The position numbers were made by a program, and so were the translations under genes. This document shows positions 50,819-62,716 of a stretch of DNA of 64,000 nucleotides, piece after piece. Location of the stretch: the NCBI GenBank assembly GCA_030248195.1, contig JASAND010007789.1, forward strand, positions 56,970-120,969, in the 5' to 3' direction. Positions within the stretch are counted from its first letter, which is position 1. Each line of letters starts with the position of its first letter. The notes beneath the pieces are model-generated. The model saw only the letters and a program-made list of their open reading frames with translations, was not told the DNA's origin and searched no databases. This stretch comes from Trissonchulus latispiculum. Taxonomy: Eukaryota > Nematoda > Enoplea > Enoplida > Ironidae.

Positions 50819-51340
50819 TCAGCGACCCCGATTTACTGTATATGGGCACCTCGAAATAGCCGTTTTTGGGAATTTTCCCAACTTTGACCCTGGACGAGGA
50901 ACCACGGGCGCCATGCAGCCCGAGGGTCACATCCGTCGGTTTCGGCGATATGCTCACCTTTTTCAGCGACCCTGATTTAGTACATATGGATACCTCCAAA
51001 TGGCCGAAAATAGCCGTTTTTGGGGACTTTTCCCAACTTTGACCCTGGGCAAGGAACCACGGGCGCCATGCAGCCCGAGGGTCACATCCGTCGGTTTCGG
51101 CGATATGCTCACCGTTTTCAGCGACCCCGATTTACCATATATGGATACCTCCAAACGGCCGAAAATAGCCGTTTTTGGGGACTTTTCCCAACTTTGACCC
51201 TGGGCGAGGAACTACGGGCGCCATGTAGCCCGAGGGTCACATCCGTCGGTTTCGGCGATATGCTCACCGTTTTCAGCGACCACGATTTACTCTATAAGCG
51301 CACCACCAAATGGCCGAAAAACGCCGTTTTTGGGGACTTT
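50819..51340 (+). repeat. ~155-bp tandem repeat, 3-4 units
   Basis: Units start near 50819, 50963, 51118 and 51273 with TTTTCAGCGACCCCGATTTA and contain GGACTTTTCCCAACTTTGAC and GTCGGTTTCGGCGATATGC. Confidence 0.9.
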
Positions 51341-51802
51341 TTGACAATTTTCTATGTTGGGACCCTAGAAAATTCTCAAAGTCCGAATGTTCGTGAGCCC
51401 ATGTTTGACAGTCTGTAAAAATTGCTAGGGACCGAATTGGGCCAAAATAATCAATAGTGAACAGGTTCATGGTTTTGCTAACAAGATAATAATAGGTGAA
51501 AGTTACACCCATAAGGCATGTGAAAAATCCTTTGGTGAGTTACGGGACATAAACCGTAAAGGAGAAACATCAGAGGAAAAAAAACCCGCCTAGAAAGTAG
51601 GTCTGAAAAATGAAAATTTTCAAAGTTCATTTTTTCCGGGCAAGTTTGGTATCATTCGAAAGCTCTTGGCGTGAGGATTTCAAAAATGTAACATTTAGCT
51701 CTGTACTAATTAGTACTAATTAGTTACGCCTAATTAAGTGTTTTGAAAACACGCAAAGTGCCTTTTTGGCACATATTCTGGGAGGCTCACCGAGCTCCCC
51801 AC

Positions 51803-51805
<3 letters not shown>

Positions 51806-51864
<59 letters not shown>

Positions 51865-51877
51865 ATATATATATATG
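51806..51877 (+). repeat. (TA)n microsatellite
   Basis: An uninterrupted TA run of about 35 units with one TTTA break, next to the ACAAGAAATAAAAATGCTCC end of the following element. Confidence 0.95.
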
Positions 51878-51879
51878 TA

Positions 51880-52680
51880 TACAAGAAATAAAAATGCTCC
51901 TCTGGAGCATGAAAAAGTAATATGGGTGATGGTTAGGTTGGAAAATCAAGAGAGGACTAGTCTTTAAAATGCTTAATATGGGGCTAGGTTAAAAAATAGA
52001 AGAGGACTAGGTTGTGAGCGAATTAATATGGGCACAGCTTCGCCGAACAACCCATATTCGCGGTTTATAAATGTATATCAGTATGCATATCCATTCACGC
52101 TACGTTTAGTTTATAGCTTATATAAATTTATATTCAAGAATAATTTAGGACTCTCCCACGATCTTCTATTTCCTCCTGACTTGGACCAATAGCTTTAGCA
52201 TCATATCCTTAGACCTCTCCTAGTAGTAGAGCCTGCAGTAGTTCAACACAACAAAATGATAATAATTTACGTATATATATATTCCTAGCAGCTAGCCTAA
52301 CAGCACATGCAAACAGCTATATTCGATGAGTATTCAACTGCTTAAATTTTTTATTGACTGACATTGATAGCTCTAAGCTAAGACGAAACGTGAAATCCCG
52401 CGAATATGGGTTGTTAATGCATTTCCAATAAGCGTTATTCACCGAGAAAAAAAACAAACGCACGGTAACTATCGCCTAGTGCAAAAATTCGAAGTTTCGA
52501 ATTCGAACCAAAAGTATGGTGGTACTTGTAGTACTACTCGAGTTGTTTACGATGGTAACCTTTTTACCACCGCCGGACCTCTAATTAGCTGGCACCAGGC
52601 CAACACGGTCTCCAGAGGGCCGCGCAGACGGCTTTATACCCATATTATGTAGGGGCGCTATCGCGCCCCTACATAATATA
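51880..52680. mobile_element. Hairpin-ended element (ATGCTCC/GGAGCAT family)
   Basis: The left end ATGCTCCTCTGGAGCAT is a hairpin after ACAAGAAATAAAA. GAACAACCCATATTCGCGG near 52044 pairs with CCGCGAATATGGGTTGTT near 52398. The right end is a strong hairpin GTAGGGGCGC...GCGCCCCTAC at 52648-52671. Confidence 0.7.
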
Positions 52681-52793
52681 TACATTTATATTTATATATA
52701 TATTTATATATATATATATACAAGTAACAAAAATGCTCCGTACAAAAGGGATGTGTGTTGGGCCTATGTCTATCCTTTAAATAGTCAAGCGGG

Positions 52794-53879
52794 AAAAAAA
52801 CCCACTCGCCAATGCGGGAAAAAACCCAACCCCAGTGTGGGCTTACCGGTATGAGCTATCTAGGATTTTAATAGCCTATCTTGAAGAGCATCCAAAATAA
52901 CCCTGGAGGGTGTATTATTGTCGCTCCCCCTGCTTCCCAGCAAATTTTTTGGGACTTTGAAATTTTCGAAAATTTTGGTCCGTCCAAGTACCGAAATTTG
53001 GCAAACTTTGCATGGCCACCCTGAACTACTGGAAAGACTTAGACCAAAGCGGATTGTATGTATGTGTAGGGCATCTGTTGCGCATCATGATGATATATGC
53101 CACACTGCTCTAACCCCTCCGGTGCGACCTGGGGGTGACCTAGAGTTGGCGGGAAAAAACCCACATGCGGGAAAAAAACCCACTTTTCAAAATTGAATAT
53201 TTTTCTAAGCATTAGCAGGAAAGGTCAAAAGAATACATACATTTGTTTAATAGAGCCTATAGATTAAATTGGTATAGGTTTTACCTGGGTTCGATATGTT
53301 ATGGGAGGTCCAGGGGGTCAAAATCGGACATGGTGCCATTTCAAGCCAAAATTTCGATTTGGCCAAAAATGATTATTTTGCCTTAAAATGGGTATAGTTT
53401 GGCTCTAAATACAAGAAAAACACGTTTTCTATACGATAGGATGCTTAAACTGCCGAAAATAAACAAGTTTAAAAAATTTCCAAAATTTGCCTATGTTTAT
53501 ATATATATGTGTTAAACATACCAAATTTTCAAAAGTCACTATGACCTCAATTTTTCAAGAAAACTAATATATTTTGATGCAGTTGTACTAAAAACAACCC
53601 GTTCTTTCATTTGGAACGGTTAGAAATGCTCCTGGCAACTTGCCAAAAAATTTTCGGGGTGGGTTTTTTCACCACATATGGGTTTTTTCCCGCATTGGGT
53701 TTTTTCCCGCCAGTTTGGGACATTTTTTCTCACTAAGGGCGCACCCTAGAGAGGTGTTCTATAGCTCATAAGAAAGCTTACGACTAGGCCTAGCAGCCTG
53801 TATAGTCAGTATTTCAATATCTTAAACCAGTAAAAAGTTCTGGCTAAAAATCTGAAAAGTGGGTTTTTCCCCGCTTGAC
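52794..53879 (-). mobile_element. 1.1-kb GTCAAG-ended element, copy 2 (inverted)
   Basis: This is copy 1 (45449-46554) in reverse orientation along its whole length, with scattered substitutions and indels. The empty site is visible in copy A of the composite element near 46640 (CGTTTAATCCGG against CTTTAAATA...TATATAAATTCCGG). Confidence 0.88.
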
Positions 53880-54185
53880 TATATAAATTCCGGTTGAGAA
53901 AGGCATAAATCCGACACAGCAAAAATTGCTCAGCTCACTTAGGGCATTCATTTGATTCCAAATTCGACCGCTTTTGAAAAATTTCATTTTTGACCGTAAA
54001 TCGCCGAAGTCCCCACCCCACCCCACCACAGCACTCTACAGCCACTTTGAGCATGCAGTTCTATGACAAAAGTTAATCAGCTCACTTAGGGCTTTCATTT
54101 GATACGTACCAAATTTGACCACTTTTGAAGAATTTTATTTTTGACCGAAAATTGCCTTAAGTCCCCACCCCACCCCAGCACCAGG

Positions 54186-55212
54186 GGCGCACTTAAGGTG
54201 CTGGTATCGTTTTGTGCAGTGCTTTTGTGGGTATTTTTTGAAACGCCATAAGTTTCGCAATTTTGTGAGTTGGAAAGAGCTTTATACATCATTTTAAAGC
54301 TTATAATCTGTAGATTCTCATGAGAGTACGAAACTAGTAAAAATCCCCAAAAAATAGCGAAAATTTTCTGACATACTGACACCTAACAGGCTGAGTATCG
54401 ACCAAAAATTTTTGAACATCGATTTCTCAAAACTGTGGAATGAGCCAAAATTTTTTCTTGTGCTGTCCTATAAAGGACATGTGGGCCGAGGGACATTTTT
54501 TTGGATTTGGCTTAGCAGGTCTTAACGGTCAAGAAAATCCATTAAATGTGCGGTAACACGAAATTTCGCAACTTTGCATTGAGTTTTCTCGCAACTGGAG
54601 ATGTTTTAGCTCAAACCAAGAAAAATGTCCCTCCGGAATAGTGCGAATTCTCATTTTGCCAAAAATCACGCGAATCCATTGGGTAGTTTTTGAGAAATCG
54701 ATGTTCAAAACAAAATAATCGCAGTTTTGCCAAAATGGTTTTTCGGCCAAATCTATAGCTTAGAGCAACAAACTCCGGCTAATAGGCATTGATAAAATGT
54801 GCAATGAGACTGTGCATCGATCGAGTATAAATAAACCAAAACTATCCGCACGATTTGGCAGTAATTTTGAAAGAACTGATTTTATCGAAAACGGCCATTT
54901 TTGGACCCCAAAAATCGTTTTTTGCTTATACCGACTTAACCACTAGACATAGCTCAAAAGTTGTAAAAGCAAAAATGTTCAATTTTGCGCCCTCTTTCCA
55001 GCCATACCAACCAATCTGGTGTCTCGACTATGGGCTGAGAGAATAATGGCAAAAACCAAAAATTTCTTATCGTTGCACCTAAAAATGCGGAACTGGTCCC
55101 AGAATGTTAAAGAGCACCGAAATAGTGCATTTGAAAAGTTTCATCCACTTTCATAAAGAATTAAAGCCTATAGGGTCAAATTTACACAAAGCGATACCAG
55201 CACCTTAAGGGG
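54186..55212 (+). repeat. ~1-kb repeat with inverted CTTAAGGTGCTGGTATCG ends
   Basis: The left end GCACTTAAGGTGCTGGTATCG and the right end GCGATACCAGCACCTTAAGG are inverted repeats. The left 200 bp matches 31992-32190. The interior is AT-rich with no recognised gene. Confidence 0.75.
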
Positions 55213-55510
55213 GGGGCAGCCGCCCCCCCCCCGAAACCAAATGTAAAGGAAAAATTTTATTGTCTGCGCGCAGCGCGGACATAAGACTTCAAAAATTTTC
55301 GCGCCTCCGGCACGACATCAACTTTTTGCTTAATTTACCCTTATTTCGGCGTGAAATTTAATGAATTATTGCTTAATTTACGCTTAGTTTTGCTTTTCAA
55401 TCCCAATTTTCAAAAATGTTTCAACTTCTGGGGTGCTTCGCCTTCCAGACCCCCGAAATTTTTCTGTGGTCCGCCCCCCGCGAAAAAATTTTCTATGTGC
55501 GCCACTGCCC
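55213..55510. repeat. GGGGGGGCAGCCGCCCCCC-headed repeat
   Basis: A G-run/C-run hairpin at 55209-55231 is followed by AT-rich sequence with GCGCGCAGCGCGGAC and a GTGCGCCACTGCC end. It is probably a further short inserted repeat; no TSD is evident. Confidence 0.5.
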
Positions 55511-55799
55511 ACCACAGCACTCTACAAACAGTTTGGGTACGCAGTCCTATGACAAAAGTTGCTCAGCTCACTTGGGGCTTTTATCTAACACCAAATTTAA
55601 CCACTTTTGAAAATTTTTATTTTTGACCCAAAATCGCCTAAGTCCCCACCCCACAGCACTCTACAGCCACTTTGGGTACGCAGTTCTATGACAAAAGTTG
55701 CTCAGCTCCCTTAGGACTTTCATTTGTTACCAAATTTGACCACTTTTGAAAAACCTTATTTTCGACCATTTGGCCCTCCCACCCGACGGACCCTTCAAA

Positions 55800-56420
55800 C
55801 GGCAAAGTAGAACCAGCCCAGCAATATATGCCCGTCGGACGGCAAAACGAATACCGGGAATGAGCTGGGCACACCTGAAAACCCCTATAGACAAAGTTTT
55901 GAGAGGCCAGGTAAAGCCTACTATGGACCTCCTCCAGGAAGCGGTTTTCGATTTCACCCTCCCAACGGCCAGGCCCGCACCCAGGATTTTGAAAAGGGGG
56001 GTCCAAGGTAATATGCAACGGGGGGTCTGGGGGCGGAGTCCCCCAGAACTTGGAAATTTTTTGCATTTTTGCTCAAAAACAGTACATTGGACGTTAATTT
56101 GTAAATTATCGCGCCGAAGGCGCAAAAAATTTTTAAAAATAGCTGTTTTTGCCATAAAAATAGCAAAAATTTTCCGCTTAGTCATCCCAAAAGGGGGGTC
56201 TACACCCCTTGAACCCCCCCCTGGGTGCGGCCTTGCCAACGGCAAAGTGGAACCAGCCCAGCAAAATAGGTACGTCGGACGGCAAAAAGGATACCGGGAA
56301 TGAGCTGGGTGCACCAGAAAACACCTATAGACAAAGTTTTGAGAGGCCAGGTAGAGCCTACCATGGATCTCCAGCAAGCGGTTTCCGACTTGACCCTCCC
56401 GACGGCCAAGTGGAACCAGC
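55800..56420 (+). repeat. ~162-bp minisatellite units (copy B)
   Basis: Two units starting CGGCAAAGTGGAACCAG-type are separated by the hAT MITE at 55970-56235. They contain the same blocks as 48525-48770. Long open frames on both strands here result from repeat periodicity. Confidence 0.85.
55970..56235. mobile_element. 266-bp hAT MITE, exact 8-bp TSD CCAACGGC
   Basis: The ends CAGGCCCGCACCCAGG and CCTGGGTGCGGCCTTG lie between CCAACGGC at 55962-55969 and 56236-56243. Same family as 46967-47249. The host unit is the 162-bp minisatellite. Confidence 0.9.
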
Positions 56421-56424
56421 TGGC

Positions 56425-56760
56425 ATTTTTTTAGTGGGGGGGTGGGCCCCCCACTTTTCGGAGCCCCCCCCCCCACTTTCGCCCCTCCCCCACTTTTCGG
56501 CAAGCCCCCACCCACTTTTTTGGGGGTCGCCCAAAAGTGTCAAAAAATTAGGATTTTGAGGTCAAATTTTCAAAAATTTTCTTAATTGTTAGCTAATTTA
56601 TGGACTTATAAGCTCATTTTAAGCTTAAAAACAGCGATTTTTTTGCGTTTTTACCTTAAAAATGCTAATTTTTCGCTAAAAATTTCGGAATATTTTACCT
56701 TTGGGTCGCCCCCCCCCCACTCTTCGGAAGCCCCCCCCCACTTTCAAAACCCTAAAAAAA
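56425..56760. repeat. C-run segment with CCCCCACTTTTCGG words
   Basis: Repeated CCCCCCACTTTTCGG(A/C)AGCC words lie at 56440-56530 and 56705-56745, with AT-rich sequence between. Probably an inserted short repeat with inverted ends. Confidence 0.55.
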
Positions 56761-57483
56761 CGCCAGACCAGCCCAGCAAGATGGGTAGGTCTGACGGTAA
56801 AACTGACTGGGGGAATCGATTCCCCGTGCCAGAAAACCATTGTATGGAAGATTAGAGCTTTCGAAGTTGAATAGACGGCGTGAAATTTCGATTTTTCATT
56901 TTTCGAATTTTCGCCATCTTTGACGGGCCACTGTGGTCGCAAGGTAAGTGATAGAGAAACGCAACCTGGACCGTTAGTTAGTTCAATATATGTAATTTCT
57001 GAATATAAGAAGAAATCAACTCCAGCTCGTAACGTTCGACCTGAGCGACGACCACAAAAATGGTAACTTTTCGCTATGAGCCGACTTTGCGGCGCCACTG
57101 CGGCGCTGTGGCGCAGCTGCGGCGCAAAAAAAGTTGTGATTCTTAAATTCTTTAGAGCGTACTACTAGACCCTTTAGCCGTTTAGGTTGGCCCACCGCTG
57201 CAGATCACGTGAAAGCGGCGAACATTATGGACAATACAACCATCAAATAGGAGAAACCGGAAAAAAACATCGCCGCCATAACCGGTCCGGGGCACAACTT
57301 TTTAACGGTAAGTGATACGGGGCTGAAACTTCACAACCATACTAAACTCGATGTGCTCTACAATTTGCGCATAAAATCTGCGCAGGATCTGCGCAGGATT
57401 TTGCGCAGCTTCTGCGCAGCTTATTTTACACTGTTTCCAGCCACTTTTCACACATATTATAGGTGTCGCTGCCGCGACCCCTA

Positions 57484-58101
57484 TGATACAAGAATAAAAA
57501 TGCTCCGGTGGAGCATGAAAAATGCAATATGGGTGACATTCGGTTGTAAATGGACAGAGGACTAGGTTTTAAAAAGTTAATATAGGAGGGACAGGTTGTA
57601 AATGTCAGAAGGACTAGGTTAAAAGCGCACTAATATGGACCAGCTTCGCTGAACAACCCATATTCGCGAAAACTGTCCAGAGTTTCTTTTGGCTGCTGCT
57701 TGCTGTTGCTATCGGCAGTTGTTCAGAAAATTGTACGATTTGTCAGCATGACCTTGCATGTATATGTATATTGTCGTGCTCCTTATTAAACAACTTAATA
57801 ATACACGTACATAATGTCAACTGCCTTTCGCATCAACTTAATACAAGATTCTGAGCTGACAGTGCAGAAAAAACACCTTGAACACCTTTCTGCCAGAACT
57901 GTATTGTTTATTTGGAATAAGCTTTTAATATTTCAAAATAGTCCCGCTTGCTTTGAAAGCTGAAGAATGTATATAGATCTTACTCGGATATCATATGCGG
58001 TGGAGCATGAGTGACCGCGAATATGGGTTGTTCAGCGAAGCTGGTCCATATTAGTGCGCTTTTAACCTAGTCTTCCTGGCATTTAAAACCTGTCCCTCCC
58101 A
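57484..58101. mobile_element. Palindromic hairpin-ended element
   Basis: It starts ACAAGAATAAAAATGCTCC with hairpin ATGCTCCGGTGGAGCAT. Inner arms GACCAGCTTCGCTGAACAAC (near 57634) and its complement (near 58030) pair over ~60-120 bp. It joins the 1.2-kb repeat at the right. Confidence 0.7.
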
Positions 58102-59328
58102 TATTAATCGTCAACCGAAAGTACAGAACAAAGAAGCTTGAAAAGTTCCAAGTTCTTCCTTTTTCTCTATTTAGACAGAAATCCAACATCCAGTACCCAT
58201 GGCTACAATAGTTTTAGTTGCTGTATATAGCATATTGCACTCTGTCTACTGCAACGCAACCAAATGCAAACTTTACTGTCACTGAAGGAAACTCATAAAA
58301 CACAATTTGCAATGCTCTTCCGTACTTGTATACTAAATTTCGGACGATTGCAACTTACCAGTAGCTAGTTATAGGCCGTGCTGTACTTCAGCAGCACTCT
58401 AGTGCAGCGCAAGCAGATGCAAACTTTACTGTCGGTGAAGGAAACTCATACAGAACGATTTGCAATGCTCTGCCGCACTCGTGTGCAAAATTTCGGACGA
58501 TTGCAACTTACCTGTAGCTGGGGGGTCTGGGGGACGGAGCCCCCAGAAGTTGAAAAATTTTTGCAGTTTTCCAATAACAGTAGATTGGACGTTAATTTCT
58601 TGCAAAAAAGAAATTATCCCGCCGAAGGCGCGAAAATTTTTTAAAAATAGCTGTTTTTGCCATAAAAATAGCAAAAATTTTCCATTTTGTCATCCCAAAA
58701 GGGGGTCTAGACCCCTTGAACCCCCCATGGGTGCGGCCTTGAAGATCCTTATGCAGCAAACCACGTCTCTCTAGCGTCTTCCCTGAGTCCTGTAGCTTTG
58801 ACAAAAAATTGGCCATTTTTGGCCATTTTAGCGCCAAGTCCACTTTTGACCGGCCGTACAGATGGCCGGCCGGGCAGCGAAAAAATATCAAAAAGGTTCA
58901 CTTTCGGGGTATATACGTTCAGAAAAACCAAACTTCACCTGCTGAAAATGCCCAGATCGTTCTAACACTCCGACAGAAAATTGCATTTTTCCAAGCGTGA
59001 CTTTCACGAAAAAAAAACAAACGGACCTAACTTGTCCGGATGCGAAAATTTTCAAAGTTGGAAATTTTGACCAAAGCTTTTTTGCGACTTGTAGTACTCG
59101 TCGTGTAGATTCCAACGACATCAAAATTGTCCAGTTTGGTTGAGTATTTAGCTGGCACGGAGCTCGAACGTGTCTGCAAGGGCCGCACTGAGCCCTTTAC
59201 ACCCATATTATAGGGGAGCGCTCTCTATATACTTACAAAACAGGAAAGGAAACAAAATAGAAGACACTTTAAGAGACAGAAGTTCTGTCACAGAACTACG
59301 TACGTAATAAAGCAACACAGAAGTATAT
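58102..59328 (+). repeat. 1.2-kb dispersed repeat, copy 2
   Basis: Direct copy of 44226-45448. It carries the uninterrupted site GAAGTATATATACAC where copy 1 has the 1.1-kb GTCAAG element. Copies of the same open frames appear in both, so those frames are repeat-borne. Confidence 0.88.
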
Positions 59329-59332
59329 ATAC

Positions 59333-60104
59333 ACGAAAACAAAAATGCTCCTTCGTCGCATGTAAAATACATATATATGAGTCCCTCGAAGGCAAGTTGT
59401 ACAATAGCAGAAGACAAGATCCACCCTGTAAAATACATATGAGTGGAGTGGGGTTGTAAAAGAATGAAGACAAGCTGCATCGGCGAACCATATGAGCCTG
59501 CCCTGTAACGAGGCTCATATTGGCGTTGTAATGATAATGATTTGACGACAAATGACAATTTGATGATTATATATTATATACGATTATGGTCACCTGTATT
59601 TAAGCACCATGCAACTTAAGCAACTTGAAAACATCTACATAAAACAAAAACGGCTACTCGAAACAGACCTATTGCCTAAATCCTTTTATATATTGTATTT
59701 TTATAAACATTATTAAAGCAAACGTACCAAGCAGAATTATAAATAACAAATGACACATTCATGTCATAGGCACTGGTGTGACCCTTTCCTACCCTTGTAG
59801 CAAGTACGTACGTATATACATATGTTGTATATACATATTGATATTATATATGTGTACATTGTAGATAAATACAAAGGTAAAAACTCTGGCATAGATTCAT
59901 GTTATGTACGCCAATATGAGCCTCGTTATAGGGCAGGCTCATATGGTTCGCCGATGCAGCTTGTCTTCATTCTTTTACAACCCCCCTCCACTCATATGTA
60001 TTTTACAGGGTGGATCTTGTCTTCTGCTATTGTACAACTTGCCTTCGAGGGACTCATATGTATTTTACATGCGACGAAGGAGCATTTTTGTTTTCTTGTC
60101 TTCA
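59333..60104. mobile_element. Palindromic MITE with ~220-bp arms
   Basis: The left ACGAAAACAAAAATGCTCC and right GGAGCATTTTTGTTTTC ends are inverted. The arms pair through GTCGCATGTAAAATACATAT and GCATCGGCGAACCATATGAG; the centre (59560-59905) is unique AT-rich sequence. Confidence 0.8.
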
Positions 60105-60109
60105 ATTAT

Positions 60110-61875
60110 TTTACATGCTCCGCAATATTGTAGCTTTTGCCTTCAATATTCTCTTTGAATTTGAGAGACTGAAAATTTCTATTCTCACCTAAAATCGGAT
60201 AAGTCTCTTCCCCCACCACCACAGCTTTCAACAGACACTTTAGGTAGGCGGTTCTATGAGAAATGTTGCTCAGCTCACTTGGGGCTGTCATTTGATACCA
60301 TATTTAACCACTTTTGAAAAATTTTATTTTTGACCCAAAATCGCTTAAGCCCCAACCCCTACCCCACACAGCACTCTACAGCCACTTTGAGCATGCACTT
60401 TTATGAGAAAAGTTGCTCAGCTCAATCGGGGCTTTCATTTGGTACCAAATTTGACCACTTTTGAAAAATTTTATTTTTGACCCAAAATCGCCTAAGTGCC
60501 AACCCCATCCCACTACACCACTCTACAGCCACTATGAGCATGCGCTTCTATGACGAAAGTTGCTCAGCTCACTTAGGGCTGTCATTTGATACCAAATTTG
60601 ACCACTTTTGAAAAATTTTATTTTTGACCACTTGACCCCCCCTACCCGTTTGACCCTTCAAACGGCAAAGTGGAACCAGCTCAGCAAAATGGGTGGGTCG
60701 GACGGCAAAACGAACACCGGGAATGAGCTGGGCGCACCAGAAAACCCCTATGGACAAAGTTTTGAGAGGTAAGTACAGTCCTATATGATGTTCCCGGAAG
60801 TCGGTACTGACCGGACCGTCCAGACGGCAAAGTGGAACCAGCCCAGCAAGATGGGTGGGTCGGACGGCAAAACGGACACCGGGAATGAGCTGGGCGCACC
60901 AGAAAACCCCTATGGACAAAGTTTTGAAAGGCTAAGTACAGTCCTATATGATGTTCCCGGAAGTCGGTACTGACCGGACCCTCCAGACGGCAAAATGGAA
61001 CCAGCCCAGCAAGATGGGTAGGTCGGACGGCAAGACGGACACCGGGAATGAGCTGGGCGCACCAGAAAACCCCTATAGGCAAAGTTTTGAGAGGCCAAGT
61101 AAAGCCTACTATGGACCTCCAGGAATCGGTTTCCGACCTGACCCCTCAGACGGTCAAGTGGAACCAGCCCAGCAACTTGGGTGAATCGGGCAGCAAAACT
61201 GATGGCGGGAATGGATTTTCCGCCCTCGAAAACCTTTATATGCAAGATTTGAGAAGTCTATCTTGAAAAATAAGCGAAAAAACTAAGTTCAAAGTCGGAC
61301 CCAAAATTCACCAACTTTGGCGGGCCAGTACCCAAAAATGGTGCAACTTATCGGAAAACGAATTCAAGATTTTACAACCCCAACATGTCTAGTATTACGC
61401 CAAATAATTAGTTTAGCCCCATATATAGCGCAATCTGACTTATTACGGCTAATGTTAAGCATACTTTTGGGTCATTTTAGCGTTTTGACCGACTTTGGAC
61501 CCCAGCCAAAAATTTTTTCTACCCCCGGGAAGCATAAAAACTAGCCTATCGGCTTATTTTTGTTGCGTACTCCAAGAATATATATGGTTTTCATAGGCAA
61601 AAATTTTTCTATCTCTAGTTATTACGCCTACAAAACCCCCTTATGAGACATCAAATCAGAGAAACCGGAAAAAAACATCACTCTCGTAAGCGATTTTTGG
61701 CATAACTTTTTAACGGAAAGTGGGACGGGGATGAAACTTCGCACACATACTAAACTCGACACGTACAATGTTTTGCGCACATAATCTGCGCATAATCTGC
61801 GCAGCCTTCTTTTACACTGTCATTTGACCCTAAGCACTCATATTATAGGGGTCGCTACGGCGACCCCTATGATAT
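60110..61875 (+). repeat. Composite minisatellite-bearing element, copy C
   Basis: 145-bp units run at 60190-60640 (three units), 162-bp units at 60662-61220 with starts 60663, 60825, 60988 and 61151, then a unique part and the hairpin TAGGGGTCGC...GCGACCCCTA at 61846-61871. This copy is the least interrupted. Confidence 0.75.
60662..61220 (+). repeat. 162/163-bp minisatellite, 3.4 units
   Basis: Units start at 60663, 60825, 60988 and 61151. Because the period is near a multiple of three, open frames on both strands repeat the same peptide; no coding function is implied. Confidence 0.9.
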
Positions 61876-62716
61876 ATATATATAAGTGCGCCGCAGGCGA
61901 AATTTTTTAAACATTTGTGAAATTTATTAAAATTGTGCTTAATTTTCACTCAAAATATGCATATAAACAGCTGAAAAAATTGTCTAGGGGGCAAGGGATG
62001 GGCGCGGAAAAAAAGGACTGGAAAAAAAAGGTTTTTTCCGTTTTTTCCCATTTTTTTCCGATGGGGTGGAAAAAATGGAAAATATTCCTAACGTTATTTT
62101 GACGATTTTTACAATGAAGTATCATGTTTTATGAGCTTCTCCAGCAATTTCACGCTATTTACAAACTTTTCCATGGGTCATAGTAGGTGGGGGTATGTTA
62201 AATCTTACGAAATTGTATTTGGGTTTTTTCGACGCATCGGAAAAATTGGAAAAATATTCGGGACATGTTCTGAAAGTTAATTTGTGACCTTAGAACATTA
62301 AGAAACTATCAAAAACAGTGTTTAATGAAGTAAGAATACGATATTCAGGAATTTGAGCTAATTTTGGGATTTAACATTTTTTCCCTTGGAACGTGAAAAT
62401 GATTGCGTAACTCAGGTAGAGTTAATAATTCCATACCTAAACAACTGTTAAAATATCTGAAATTGTTTACTTTACAAAGCGCGTTACCTACGAAAACCAC
62501 AAACTAGGTCTAGTAGAGCCGCGAAGGTATACAGAAGTCACCTGTCCTTTGCTTTACAGCGTCACCCGCTGAAAATATTTGATTCCTATAATCAATACGG
62601 GAACCTTTCTAAGCGCTTGTGTAATTGCATTACCCTGTGGGGCTACCAAATTTCGTGAAAACTGCTTCAGTCTATGCAAAAATATGAAATAACGCAACTT
62701 TATGTGGGGAGGGTTG
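61876..62716. repeat. GTGCGCCGCAGGCGAAAT repeat and unassigned sequence
   Basis: 61886-61990 repeats 49427-49530. 62010-62100 is rich in GGAAAAAA/TTTTTTCC runs. The rest is unassigned. Confidence 0.5.

Larger units (their letters stand above)
52722..57483 (+). repeat. Composite minisatellite-bearing element, copy B (multiply interrupted)
   Basis: It starts ACAAGTAACAAAAATGCTCC like copy A. It is interrupted by the GTCAAG element (52794-53879) and the CTTAAGGTG/GGGGCAGCC repeats (54186-55510); 145-bp units lie at 53905-54180 and 55510-55760, 162-bp units at 55800-56420 with a hAT MITE inside, then a C-run segment (56425-56760). It ends with the hairpin GGGTCGCTGCCGCGACCCC. Confidence 0.7.

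Noticed and set aside
50310..50999. 229-codon minus-strand open frame
   Set aside because: It crosses a (TTC)n microsatellite read as poly-Lys and two units of the 155-bp tandem repeat; no domain and no splice context.
55727..56515. 262-codon minus-strand open frame and the opposing plus-strand frame
   Set aside because: Both are built from 162-bp minisatellite units and a hAT MITE; the same peptide recurs wherever the unit occurs.
60569..61245. Repeated Cys/His-rich frames on the minus strand (PAHSRCPFCRPTHPSCWAG)
   Set aside because: They look zinc-finger-like but are translations of the 162/163-bp repeat, open in several frames; no start or splice structure.
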